Assembly (NCBI GenBank): GCA_020073495.1 | Contig: JAIQFD010000003.1 | Location: forward strand, 620,001-684,000 | Source: Terriglobia bacterium | GTDB taxonomy: Bacteria; Acidobacteriota; Terriglobia; Terriglobales; Acidobacteriaceae | Reading direction: 5' to 3' | Length of the DNA: 64,000 nt | Shown: piece by piece, positions 44,015 through 52,155 of the stretch | Position numbering within the stretch: position 1 is the first letter of the stretch | How the letters are laid out: each line of letters opens with the position of its first letter | The notes under the pieces: generated by a model | Database searches by the model: none | What the model was told of the DNA's origin: nothing | What the model saw: the letters and a program-made list of their open reading frames with translations, nothing else | Position numbers and translations under genes: made by a program

Positions 44015-44940
44015 GAGCTCTGCTGCTCCGTCCACAGGGATTCCGGCGCTTCCGGCACTTTCGGCCACAAAGCCGACGAGCGGCTCTCGACATAGAGCTC
44101 GATCTTCGCCGGTTCCAGCACTGTTCTCGTCAGCTCCGCGATCACCAGGTCCATCGGCACCATCCACGGGTTCGAGGTGTACGTGTGGTGCTTTGCGTCA
44201 CGGTCCTGCGGCAGCCAGGGAATGTCTTGCCGTTCCGGATAAAGCGCCGCATCCTGATAGAAATACTCCGCGCGCGTCATGTCGATGCCGCACAGCACGA
44301 TCCGCCGGTAGCCCATCCGGATCCCGAGGCTGATCACGCTGCTGACCGATCCGTTGTATTTCAGCAGGGAATCGAAACGCGGCGTTTGCCGGAACGCGCC
44401 GCTTCGCACCAGGTACGCCACCGCGGCCGCCAGTTCGCGCTCGTTGCGCGCCAGCATGGAGATGGTCTTCGCCGCATACAGGTTCCGGCGGATCCCCGCC
44501 GGTAATTCGAAGAGCGATTCCCGCGGCGGTTCCATGTCCATGATGACTTTCAACGTCTCGGCGTAGCCGTCCGCGCGCTCTGCCAGCGCATCCAGCAGCG
44601 TCTTGTACGCGGGATTGTCGCGCGCCAGACTTTCAAAAAAATAGATCTTCGGCACGAAGGGATGGAACAGCCAGAAGTTGAATCCCACGGTGTCGTGCCG
44701 CGCGACCACCTTCCATCGTTCTGCCGGGATGTGGTTGATGGAGGCCCCGCTCCCCAGCACGAACAACGTATCGCTGCCCTTGATCCTGCCCAGGTCGAAT
44801 TCGCCGAGCGAGGGCACGCCGGCGCGCCGCCGCGCCTGCTCTCCCAGCCGCTGCTCGCGCCACCGGTGCACCTGCGCATACAGGCGCATCAACAGCGGGT
44901 GCGGCAGCGACTTCGCGCCCTCTCTGACCCATTCCAGCAC
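44011..44940 (-). CDS. GT42-like (sialyltransferase-like) or MptE/DUF115-like protein, candidate nonulosonyltransferase
   Basis: 309 residues from GTG 44940, with TAGGAG 8-9 bases upstream. The frame open to 45180 is a shadow of the upstream gene. After a helical N-terminus comes TLFVLGSGASINHIP (58-72), like the GNGPSLK nucleotide loop of Campylobacter Cst-I/II. Later is VSSVISLGIRMGYRRIVLCG with ID at 219-220, then a His pair (251-252) where Cst-II has its catalytic His, and IELY (280-283) before the end. The order and spacing match GT42. No transmembrane segment is present. The related DUF115/MptE fold is the main alternative. Its place in a nonulosonate operon supports a transferase. Confidence 0.6.
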   Translation of the reverse strand: MLEWVREGAKSLPHPLLMRLYAQVHRWREQRLGEQARRRAGVPSLGEFDLGRIKGSDTLFVLGSGASINHIPAERWKVVARHDTVGFNFWLFHPFVPKIYFFESLARDNPAYKTLLDALAERADGYAETLKVIMDMEPPRESLFELPAGIRRNLYAAKTISMLARNERELAAAVAYLVRSGAFRQTPRFDSLLKYNGSVSSVISLGIRMGYRRIVLCGIDMTRAEYFYQDAALYPERQDIPWLPQDRDAKHHTYTSNPWMVPMDLVIAELTRTVLEPAKIELYVESRSSALWPKVPEAPESLWTEQQSS

Positions 44941-44951
44941 CTCGCCAGCTC

Positions 44952-45635
44952 CTAGCGCACCGACCGGACCAGTTCGAAAGCCTCGGCCGCATCGCATCCC
45001 GCCACGCTGCCCCAGCGCCGCGCGATTGCCGCCAGCGCCTCCGGCGATCGCGGATGCGGGAACGCGCGCGCCTCGCTCTCGTACAGCGCCATGGCCCGCT
45101 GCTTCACTTCGATCCCGCCCGCCGAGATGTCCACGAACACGTTGGCCCGGAACGCCGGCGCGAAGTTCTGGAAGGCCCACTCGGTCGAAGAGGCGATCTC
45201 GAAGGTGTAGACCTCGCGCACGGGATGCCCCTTCATCGGACGCGTCGCCGTCAGCACCGCCCGGTGGGTGATGACGTGGTCCATGTTGAGGTCGCCGCCG
45301 TGGTGCGTGTAGATGACTTCGGGCTTGAACCCCGCCACCAGCGACTCGACGATCTTCACCACCTCCAGCAGCGGCACGGTATCGAAACGGTTGTCGGGCA
45401 GGGAATGCAGCGAGAGTTGCTTCGCCCCCAGCAGCTTCGCCACCTCGCCGGCCTTGCCGTGCAGCGCCTTGATCAGCGCCGGATCGGCCTTCTCCCGATC
45501 GTCGTAACGCGAGGTGACGCCTTCCCCGAGGATGGCGATCGCCACCTCGTTGCCCTCCCGGCTCAGGCGCGTGATCGTGCCCCCGCAGCCCAGCACTTCG
45601 TCGTCGGGATGCGCCGCCACTACCAGGATCTTCAT
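44952..45635 (-). CDS. PIG-L/LmbE-family deacetylase (second copy)
   Basis: 227 residues. Canonical zinc motif AHPDDEVLGCGG (8-19) and a second motif in THHGGDLNMDHVITH. The chain ends before the GTG of the GT42-like gene. The family deacetylates GlcNAc-type sugars or small molecules. The ATG overlaps the WbqC stop (ATGA). Unlike the first PIG-L copy it keeps the proline of AHPDD. Confidence 0.92.
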   Translation of the reverse strand: MKILVVAAHPDDEVLGCGGTITRLSREGNEVAIAILGEGVTSRYDDREKADPALIKALHGKAGEVAKLLGAKQLSLHSLPDNRFDTVPLLEVVKIVESLVAGFKPEVIYTHHGGDLNMDHVITHRAVLTATRPMKGHPVREVYTFEIASSTEWAFQNFAPAFRANVFVDISAGGIEVKQRAMALYESEARAFPHPRSPEALAAIARRWGSVAGCDAAEAFELVRSVR

Positions 45636-46333
45636 GCCGGGATCCGCTCCTGATCCTTCATCAGTATCTCCAGGCTCTTCGGGCCGCAGTTGAACAGCAG
45701 GTCCAGCAATGACAAATGCGAAATGAACGCGCCGTGCAGTTGCGAGTATTCGGGGTGGCGGTACTCCTGGAACACGACCTCAATCCCTGCCCGCTGAAAA
45801 TCCTCCACCCGGGCGTAATCCCGCCCCAGTGCTCCGAAGATGTACGTTTTCGCTCCTAGCTTACGGCACATGTCCAGCACCACATCGGATTTCGCGCCCA
45901 CCAGCCCCAATTCCGACGCCCGCAGAAACCTCACGTTGATGCCAAGCACTTCGAGGAACCAGCGCAGCATGTGCTCGTTCAACTCCCAAAGCCACTGCCA
46001 CTCACGCTGGTACACCGATCGCAGGAACTCCTCGTATTGCGCAAAGAACGGCGCCTTGCGGTAGTTCAGCGAGATCGCGTTCCAGTGCTTGCGCCGCCAC
46101 GGCTCGCGGTTGTTGATCTCGATCTCGCGGATCGGCTTCTCGCGGTGTCCCTTTGTCAGCACCGGCACCGTCAGCCAGATCGCCCCGCTCGCCGTTTTGA
46201 TCTTGTTCCGGTTATTCCAATCGCGCGGCAGGTACTGCACCTCGTCGAACGAAACGAACGTGTCTGCCGAGGCGATTTTGTGGAACAACCCAAGCCATGG
46301 CAGGTACACGGGCTGATGCGCCGTCAGGATCAC
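45632..46333 (-). CDS. WbqC-family protein (second copy)
   Basis: 233 residues from GTG 46333, one base after the upstream TylF-like stop (TTG 46342 is an alternative). It shares the family pattern with the copy at 31701: AHQPVYLPWLGLFHKI, SFDEVQYLPRDWNNRNK, WLTVPVLTKGH, ELGLVGAKSDVVLDMCRKLG, SLLDLLFNCGPKSLEIL. Again it is coupled to a PIG-L gene, but in the reverse order. The function is unproven. Amino-sugar modification or transfer is the common proposal. Confidence 0.88.
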   Translation of the reverse strand: MILTAHQPVYLPWLGLFHKIASADTFVSFDEVQYLPRDWNNRNKIKTASGAIWLTVPVLTKGHREKPIREIEINNREPWRRKHWNAISLNYRKAPFFAQYEEFLRSVYQREWQWLWELNEHMLRWFLEVLGINVRFLRASELGLVGAKSDVVLDMCRKLGAKTYIFGALGRDYARVEDFQRAGIEVVFQEYRHPEYSQLHGAFISHLSLLDLLFNCGPKSLEILMKDQERIPA

Positions 46334-46334
46334 T

Positions 46335-47138
46335 CTATTCAATGACTCCGTACGAGATCGTCGACCCGAACGCAAACCGTTGCAGCCGGAACTTGTTGAT
46401 GTCGAGCACGTCGAGGGCGGCGAGGGTCTCGCCGGGCCAGTCCCGCAGATTAAGCTCGTCAAACGCGATTACCGCGCCTTTGGGCATGCGTGGGCGGAAA
46501 TACTCCAGCGCGACCTTGGTCGGCTCATAGACGTCGAAATCCATATACAGCAAGCTGACCAGCAGGTGCGGATTGTTCTTCACGTACTGCGGGATCGTTT
46601 TGGTCGCATCACCGCGCACCAGTTCGACCTTAGGGATGTGCCCGACGGACCGGTTGGCGTCGTACAGTTCCACGCATTGTTCGATCTCGGCGTAAGAATC
46701 GACCGCGAGCCCGCCGGCATGCGCGTCGGGAGAGGCGCTACCCTTGTCTCTTACGGACATCCGCGTGAACCCGGCGAACGTATCGAAACCGATCACCCGC
46801 CTCGGATGATTCGTCGGCTCGAAGATGGCGCTCAACTGGGCAAACGTCATCAGCCCTCCACCGAAGTTCACCCCGCACTCCACGATGGAGCCGTGGACGT
46901 CCAGCACTCGCTTGAAGATCTCATACTTGATCAGGAAATTCGTTAGGTTCTGCCGCGGAACGTACATCGGGAAGTTCATCATCTTCTCGACGAAGGAGTA
47001 CTGCCCGTCGGCTCTCTCCTCGAGTCGTTCTATATAGGTACGCTCGTTGTCCGTGCGTGAACTCGTATTGAACCGGTACGGCTTGGTTCCGCGCTTCTCC
47101 CGGTTGGGCCGCGTTGCTGCCTTAGCTTTCGTGGACAC
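46335..47138 (-). CDS. TylF/MycF-like SAM-dependent O-methyltransferase
   Basis: 267 residues. The TylF fold is shown by GSIVECGVNFGGGLMTFAQL (motif I), RRVIGFDTFAGF, VELVRGDATKTIPQYVKNN and SLLYMDFDVYEPTKVALEYF, the last with the metal-binding Asp pair, followed by AVIAFDELNLRDWPGE. These Mg-dependent enzymes methylate sugar hydroxyls in macrolides and glycans. It overlaps the upstream methyltransferase stop by 17 bases. Confidence 0.88.
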   Translation of the reverse strand: MSTKAKAATRPNREKRGTKPYRFNTSSRTDNERTYIERLEERADGQYSFVEKMMNFPMYVPRQNLTNFLIKYEIFKRVLDVHGSIVECGVNFGGGLMTFAQLSAIFEPTNHPRRVIGFDTFAGFTRMSVRDKGSASPDAHAGGLAVDSYAEIEQCVELYDANRSVGHIPKVELVRGDATKTIPQYVKNNPHLLVSLLYMDFDVYEPTKVALEYFRPRMPKGAVIAFDELNLRDWPGETLAALDVLDINKFRLQRFAFGSTISYGVIE

Positions 47139-47757
47139 GTTCGCTGCTCCTGTACAAGTACATCGTGAAATCCCGTGGATGATAGTCGTGGCGTAAGACT
47201 ACCTTTGGCGTCAGCTTGCGGCAAAACGCCAGCACCTTCACCGGGTCCGCGTGGAACTCGCCCGGGTCCCTGTGTTCAGCCCAACTGCTGAGAGAATTGA
47301 ACGCCACGCCGCGCGTGCAGCTCTCGAACATGCGTTTGACCATGGCTTGCAGGTATTCGAATGCGGACTTTTGCCGCAGGGCGAAGATGCCACTGCTCAC
47401 AACGTAATCATATTTCTCGCTGCTTTTCTCTTCGAGCAGGTTCATCACGCGGAAATCCAGCGCGGGAAAACGGTGGCGCGAACTCTCGATCATTCTTGGA
47501 GTGATGTCGATTCCCGTATAGCGTGTCTGGATCTTCTTTGACTGTAACCAATCCACGAAATGGCCCAAACCGCATCCCACGTCCAGCACGCGTGCGCCTT
47601 CGAGGTCTCCGACCTGCGCCAGCACCGAAAACCGCAGCTGCTGCGATTCGGCGCTGCCCCAATCGAGCGCGCGGGAGTCATCGCCGAATTTCTTGACGAG
47701 GCGGGTGAACACTCGCACATTCCTGCGGTTGTCCTCTCGCCAACCGGCCTTCGTCAC
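47122..47757 (-). CDS. Class I SAM-dependent methyltransferase
   Basis: 211 residues from GTG 47757 overlapping the GNAT stop as GTGA. Core motif ARVLDVGCGLGHFVDWLQ, then YTGIDITPRMIESSRHRF, LDFRVMNLLEE and YDYVVSSGIFAL are typical of Methyltransf_25/11. The C-terminus has RHDYHPRDFTMYLYR. It is one of four methyltransferases in the locus. Substrate unknown. Confidence 0.88.
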   Translation of the reverse strand: MTKAGWREDNRRNVRVFTRLVKKFGDDSRALDWGSAESQQLRFSVLAQVGDLEGARVLDVGCGLGHFVDWLQSKKIQTRYTGIDITPRMIESSRHRFPALDFRVMNLLEEKSSEKYDYVVSSGIFALRQKSAFEYLQAMVKRMFESCTRGVAFNSLSSWAEHRDPGEFHADPVKVLAFCRKLTPKVVLRHDYHPRDFTMYLYRSSERVHES

Positions 47758-48281
47758 TGCCGCACCGCTCCTTTGCGGTTGGGTACGCCTGCGGTCCGTG
47801 TGAGCGTGAGTTCGACGTGTTGCGGAGGACAGTGCCGGGGTGATGAATTCTCTTGAAATCCTGCCTTCAGGAATCCCGCCCTTCCCGCAGGATTGTCCTG
47901 CCGCACGCAAGCGATTACCACCTGCACGTCCCACTTGCCGAAGATTCGGCGGCAACCGTCGCGAATCGCCTCTACGCCCAGGCCGCGACCCGTGTATCTC
48001 TCCAGCAGATATGCGGAGACCACGCAGCTCTCGCCATCGACACGGTCGAAGCGCACCTGTCCCGCCGGCTGTTGGTCGACCTCCACGATGAACATCCTGC
48101 GCTCGGATCCAGTGACGGTGGCCTGGAACCAGTTGGCATGCTCGTCCCGGCTGACGGTCTTCTGCGATGAGCCACGCGCCACGATGAAAGGATCGTTGCG
48201 CCAGCCGAAGACTAGGTCCGCGTCCGCCAAGGTAGCGGGTCGCAAAGATACTGCCGCGTTCCCCACATTCCCTTCACTCAT
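47754..48281 (-). CDS. GNAT N-acetyltransferase in the PseH/SpsD position
   Basis: 175 residues. The RimJ/PseH-type GNAT fold includes LRPATLADADLVFGWRNDP, VSRDEHANWF, FIVEVDQQPAGQVRFDR and YTGRGLGVEAIRDGCRRIF with the acetyl-CoA loop. PseH acetylates the 4-amino group of UDP-4-amino-4,6-dideoxy-AltNAc between PseC and PseG. Those genes lie just upstream in the same direction, so PseH is the likely role. It starts about 600 bases after the pseI stop, across the 99-bp repeat block. Confidence 0.8.
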   Translation of the reverse strand: MSEGNVGNAAVSLRPATLADADLVFGWRNDPFIVARGSSQKTVSRDEHANWFQATVTGSERRMFIVEVDQQPAGQVRFDRVDGESCVVSAYLLERYTGRGLGVEAIRDGCRRIFGKWDVQVVIACVRQDNPAGRAGFLKAGFQENSSPRHCPPQHVELTLTRTAGVPNRKGAVRQ

Positions 48282-48493
48282 AATTGCGATCCCATTTTGG
48301 GAAAAAGTATAGCTTAAAGCTATGTCAAGAACTTTATCTTTAAGACCTCTATCTCGTTGCTGCTAAACGGCCTGCCGAATGGTCCGCGTGTCTTCCTGTA
48401 CTTCAGACTTGCTACACTGGAATGAGCGAGATCATTCTCGTCGTCCGTCCCATATTCGATGGTCCTAGGTCTTTGAAAACAATTGATTTGCTT
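48282..48493. other. Low-GC spacer between the GNAT gene and the 99-bp repeats
   Basis: About 210 bases, AT-richer than the locus. No gene. It includes poly-A/T tracts (AACTTTATCTTTAAG) that may hold a promoter for the minus-strand GNAT gene. Confidence 0.35.
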
Positions 48494-48806
48494 GATATCA
48501 GGAGCTAAGTCGAGGCGTTTGGCGGGCGTGAGCAAGGCGGGAGCCCGCCGCCGAGACCCTGACGCGAAGCGGAAGGGTCTCCTGACCGCCTTGATATCAA
48601 GCGCCAAGTCGAGGCGTTTGGCGGGCGTGAGCAAGGCGGGAGCCCGCCGCCGAGACCCTGACGCGAAGCGGAAGGGTCTCCTGACCGCCTTGATATCAAG
48701 CGCTAAGTCGAGGCGTTTGGCGGGCGTGAGCAAGGCGGGAGCCCGCCGCCGAGACCCTGACGCGAAGCGGAAGGGCCTCCTGACCGCCTTGATATCAAGC
48801 GCTAAC
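48494..48806. repeat. Three tandem 99-bp units, each with a nested palindrome
   Basis: GATATCA boundaries recur at 48494, 48593, 48692 and 48791, so the period is exactly 99 bp (three units plus the start of a fourth). Units differ at only a few bases. In unit 1, CAAGGCGG (48533-48540) pairs with CCGCCTTG (48586-48593) and GAGACCCT (48553-48560) with AGGGTCTC (48574-48581), a long nested hairpin. Frames stay open only because 99 is divisible by three. Confidence 0.9.
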
Positions 48807-48885
48807 TCCTTTATTTCGATTGATCCGGGGAGGGGGGTAGGGGGGTAAATCTGGAGTGGTGAAGACGGACTTACCCCGACTTCGC

Positions 48886-49935
48886 TCACGACAGGTCCTC
48901 CGCCCGGATCGATTGTCCCGCAGCCACCGCGCGCGCCAACGGGCGTCCCACCAACCGCTCCACGTTCTTCGGCGGTATTCCGGTGCCCGGACGGCGGTAT
49001 GCGATGTCGTCCATCTGCAGCCGATGTCCCGCCGGCAGATTGCGAACCGCCACGCACGACAGCCGATAGTTCATCCGTCCCTCGGCTTCCGAAGGCGTCG
49101 GCCCGATTTTCTCCGTGCCCAACTGCGCCTCCAGCGTGCGAACACTGTGCGTCAGCAGCCGGAATTCCGCGGGATCGGAAGAAAAGCGGTGGTCGGGACC
49201 GGGAAAAGTTTTGTCGAGCGTGAAATGTTTCTCGATCATGCACGCGCCCAGCGCCACCGCTCCGATCGCGGCCACCACACCTTCGCTGTGATCGCTCAGG
49301 CCGGCGAGGCACTCGAAGCGCCGCCGCAGTTCCGCGATCTTTCTCAGGTTCACATCCTGTACCGGCGTTGGATATGACGACGTGCAGTGCAGCAGGACGA
49401 GATCGCGTCCGCCCGCCTCCCGGTAGGCGCGCACCGCGTCCTCGATCTCCTCCGCCGTTGCCATCCCGGTGGAGAGCACGGTGGGCAGGCCAGTCCGCGC
49501 CATGGCCCGGATCAGCGGCAGGTGCACCAGGTAATCTGAGCCGTTCTTGAGCAGCGGCGCGCCGATACGCACCAGCTCTTCCACTCCTGCCTCCCCTGTG
49601 GGTGTGCTGAAGAAGATGACCCCGCGCCGGTCGCAGTGCTCCCGCAGGGCCGCGAACGCTTCCGGCCTCAGCTCGCAGCGCTTGAACATCTCCCACTGCG
49701 ATTCCACGACTTTCTTGCCTTGCGAAACGTACTCGTAGGTCAGCGAGCGGTCGCTGAGAAAGTCTTCCGTGCGGTAGTTCTGGAACTTGACTGCATCGGC
49801 GCCGGCATCGGCCGCGGCATCTATGCACTTGTGCGCCAGTTCCATGTCGCCGTTGTGGTTGATGCCGACCTCGGCCGCGAGCAGGCACGGATGCCCGTCT
49901 CCGATCGCCCGCTTTCCGATGCGGATCTCCATCAT
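48886..49935 (-). CDS. pseI: Pseudaminic acid-type (NeuB family) synthase
   Basis: 349 residues from ATG 49935, which overlaps the pseG stop (ATGATGA). A NeuB TIM-barrel fills residues 1-280: AEVGINHNGDMELAHKCID (21-39), DAVKFQNY, IFFSTPTGE, LPTVLSTGMA, LLHCTSSYPTP and GLSDHSEG. The C-terminal antifreeze-like SAF domain follows (about 290-349; LRMDD-like LQMDDIAYRRPGTG). The enzyme condenses PEP with the 6-carbon sugar to give the nonulosonate. Sialic, legionaminic and pseudaminic synthases look alike. PseB/PseC upstream favour pseudaminic acid. Confidence 0.9.
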   Translation of the reverse strand: MMEIRIGKRAIGDGHPCLLAAEVGINHNGDMELAHKCIDAAADAGADAVKFQNYRTEDFLSDRSLTYEYVSQGKKVVESQWEMFKRCELRPEAFAALREHCDRRGVIFFSTPTGEAGVEELVRIGAPLLKNGSDYLVHLPLIRAMARTGLPTVLSTGMATAEEIEDAVRAYREAGGRDLVLLHCTSSYPTPVQDVNLRKIAELRRRFECLAGLSDHSEGVVAAIGAVALGACMIEKHFTLDKTFPGPDHRFSSDPAEFRLLTHSVRTLEAQLGTEKIGPTPSEAEGRMNYRLSCVAVRNLPAGHRLQMDDIAYRRPGTGIPPKNVERLVGRPLARAVAAGQSIRAEDLS

Positions 49936-50984
49936 GCCCGCGTCTCGCACATGGCCGCGATCACTCGCTCCACTCCATTGCCGTCCACCAGCTCGCGCCC
50001 GCGGCGCGCCATGGCCGAGCGCTTGTGCTGGTCTGGCACCAGTTTCTTCAGGGCGTCGGCGATGTCGTCGGCCGCCAGGTTTGGCGTGAAGTCGAGTGTG
50101 ATCGCGAACCCCTTCTCGCTCAAGTGCCGTGTCCCGGGGCGCTGGTTGTCGGCCACGCAGATGCCCACGAACGGGACCTGCATGAACAGCAGCTCCCAGG
50201 AGGTGCTTCCGGTCGCCGACACCGCGACGTCGGCCCATTCCATCAGTTCCGGCATCTGCGTCGTAGTGCTCACCAGTTCGATCGGCAATCCCAGCCCGGC
50301 GACCAGCGCCTGGAGTTCCCCGTGGTGCGGATTCGCCGGCCCGACCGCCACTTTCACCGCGATTTCCTGCAGCCCCAGCTTCGCCACCGCCGAGATCGCC
50401 AGCGCGGTCACATTCCCCGCGTCCGCCCCGCCGATGGTGATCAGGACGTTGCGCGCCACCTCAGGAAACATGTTTCGCAGTCGCCCGCGCGAGCGGAATT
50501 CGCGCCGCAGCAGGGAATAATCCGTCCCCAGCAGCAGCCGCGTGTTTGGCGACCGTTTGCCGTACCAGCCCTCGTCGGCGCCGAGGTTCTGGTTCAGCAC
50601 CAGCTCGGCGCTGTACTCGCTACTGTGCCCGTAATCGTCCACGAACAGGACCGGGTAGCCGGCCGCCTGCATCTGTCGCTGGTATTCGGCGCCGAACCCG
50701 TACCCATCCAAGACCACCCAGTTCGCCCCGGACTCTCTCGCCGCCTCCACCGTGGCCGCGGCATCGCCGGCCCCGCGGATCTCTTTGGTCGCGATGTTCT
50801 CGGATTCGAGCCGATTCCGGACCTTGGCCTCGGGCGTCCGCATCGCGTAGGTGACCGCGCCGCCCCCGTCCTGCCACGCCTGCGCCAGCGCCAGGCAGCG
50901 CATCACGTGCCCCGTCCCGATCTCGACGTTCGCGTCGGCCCGCACCAGAAGGCGCTTGCCGCGGACCCCGCGCTCAGCCGCCAT
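49932..50984 (-). CDS. pseG: PseG-type UDP-sugar hydrolase
   Basis: 350 residues. The GT-B-like PseG/SpsG fold starts LLVRADANVEIGTGHVMRCL with the conserved GTGHVMR. It continues VLDGYGF, FVDDYGHSSEYSAELVLNQN, NVLITIGGADAGNVT and a C-terminal SATGSTSWELLFMQVPFVG. It releases the 6-carbon sugar from UDP before condensation. It lies between pseC (11-base overlap) and pseI (ATGA overlap). The family call is strong. Confidence 0.9.
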   Translation of the reverse strand: MAAERGVRGKRLLVRADANVEIGTGHVMRCLALAQAWQDGGGAVTYAMRTPEAKVRNRLESENIATKEIRGAGDAAATVEAARESGANWVVLDGYGFGAEYQRQMQAAGYPVLFVDDYGHSSEYSAELVLNQNLGADEGWYGKRSPNTRLLLGTDYSLLRREFRSRGRLRNMFPEVARNVLITIGGADAGNVTALAISAVAKLGLQEIAVKVAVGPANPHHGELQALVAGLGLPIELVSTTTQMPELMEWADVAVSATGSTSWELLFMQVPFVGICVADNQRPGTRHLSEKGFAITLDFTPNLAADDIADALKKLVPDQHKRSAMARRGRELVDGNGVERVIAAMCETRA

Positions 50985-52155
50985 ACCGGCGCACGACCTT
51001 GCCGACCGCCTCGATCACGTCGCTCACGTCCTGGTCACTCATTGCCGGGAACATGGGCAGCGACACGATCTGCTCGTACGCCCGCTCCGCCACCGGGCAC
51101 ATCCCCGGCTTCGTTCCCAGGTTCTTGCGATAGTAGGGATGCAGATGAACGGGGATGTAGTGCACGTTCACCCCGATCCCCTCGGCGCGCAGCGCCGCGA
51201 AGATGTCTTCTTTTTTCGCTTTGGGAAGGTCGAACCGGACCACGTACAGGTGATACGCGTGGCTTACGCCCTCTCGCTTGCCCAGCGGGCGCACACCGCC
51301 GATGGTCGCGAACGCCTCGTCGTACCGCCGCGCGATCTCCCGCCTCCGCTCCAGCCACTGCGGCAGCCGGCGCATCTGCGCCACCCCCAGCGCGCACTGC
51401 ACGTCCGACAAGCGGTAGTTGAATCCGAGGGTCACCATTTCATAGTACCAACTGCCCTTGGCGGCGCGCTCCCGCGCGTCTGTGTCGATGCCGTGGTTGC
51501 GGAACGTGCGCATCTCCCGCGCCAGCCGCTCGTCCTGGCAAACGATCATCCCGCCTTCACAGGTGGTGATGTGTTTCACCGGATGGAAGCTGAACACGGT
51601 GAGTTCCGCCAGCGTTCCCACTCGCCTCTCGTTCACGGTGGCGCCCAGAGCGTGGCAGGCGTCGGCGATCAGCGTGAGCTTGTGTTCCCGCGCGATCTTC
51701 CGCAACTGCTCGTAATCGCACGGCTGGCCGGCGTAATCGACCGGCAGGATCGCCCTGGTCCTTTCGCTGATCTTCTTGCGGACATCGGCGGGATCGAGCA
51801 GCAGGGTATCGGCGTCCACGTCGGCGAACACGGGCTTTCCGCCCGCGTACAGCACCGCATTCGCGCTGGCCGCGAAGGTCATCGCCGGCACGATCACTTC
51901 ATCGCCCGCTCCGATCCCCGCCGCGTGCACAGCCGCGTGCAGCGCGGCCGTGCCGCTCGACACCGCGACCCCGTGGGATGCGCCCACGAACTCCGCGACG
52001 GTGCGCTCGAATCGCTCCACCATCGGCCCGCAGGTCAGCCAATCGGAGCGCAGCACTTCGGCCACGGCGTCGATATCTTCCTGCTCGATCCACTGCCGGC
52101 CGTAGCCCAGCATCTTTTCCCGCACCGGCGCCGTCTTGGAGCTAGTGTGCGGCAC
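50974..52155 (-). CDS. pseC: PseC-type UDP-4-amino sugar aminotransferase (DegT family)
   Basis: 393 residues, a fold-type I PLP enzyme. SSGTAALHAA, DEVIVPAMTFAASANAVLY and the internal-aldimine lysine in FSFHPVKHITTCEGG (Lys194) identify DegT/DnrJ/EryC1. The length and NPNYRLS-like FNYRLSDVQCALG fit PseC. It adds the C4 amine from glutamate to the PseB product. The start overlaps the pseB stop by 14 bases, confirming one operon. Confidence 0.92.
   Translation of the reverse strand: MPHTSSKTAPVREKMLGYGRQWIEQEDIDAVAEVLRSDWLTCGPMVERFERTVAEFVGASHGVAVSSGTAALHAAVHAAGIGAGDEVIVPAMTFAASANAVLYAGGKPVFADVDADTLLLDPADVRKKISERTRAILPVDYAGQPCDYEQLRKIAREHKLTLIADACHALGATVNERRVGTLAELTVFSFHPVKHITTCEGGMIVCQDERLAREMRTFRNHGIDTDARERAAKGSWYYEMVTLGFNYRLSDVQCALGVAQMRRLPQWLERRREIARRYDEAFATIGGVRPLGKREGVSHAYHLYVVRFDLPKAKKEDIFAALRAEGIGVNVHYIPVHLHPYYRKNLGTKPGMCPVAERAYEQIVSLPMFPAMSDQDVSDVIEAVGKVVRRYGG

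Noticed and set aside
48483-48848. A 121-residue plus-strand open frame (and a longer minus frame) across the 99-bp repeats
   Set aside because: The frames stay open only because the unit is 99 bp (33 codons). The translated repeat has no protein-like features and no ribosome site, and the DNA is better explained as a palindromic repeat.
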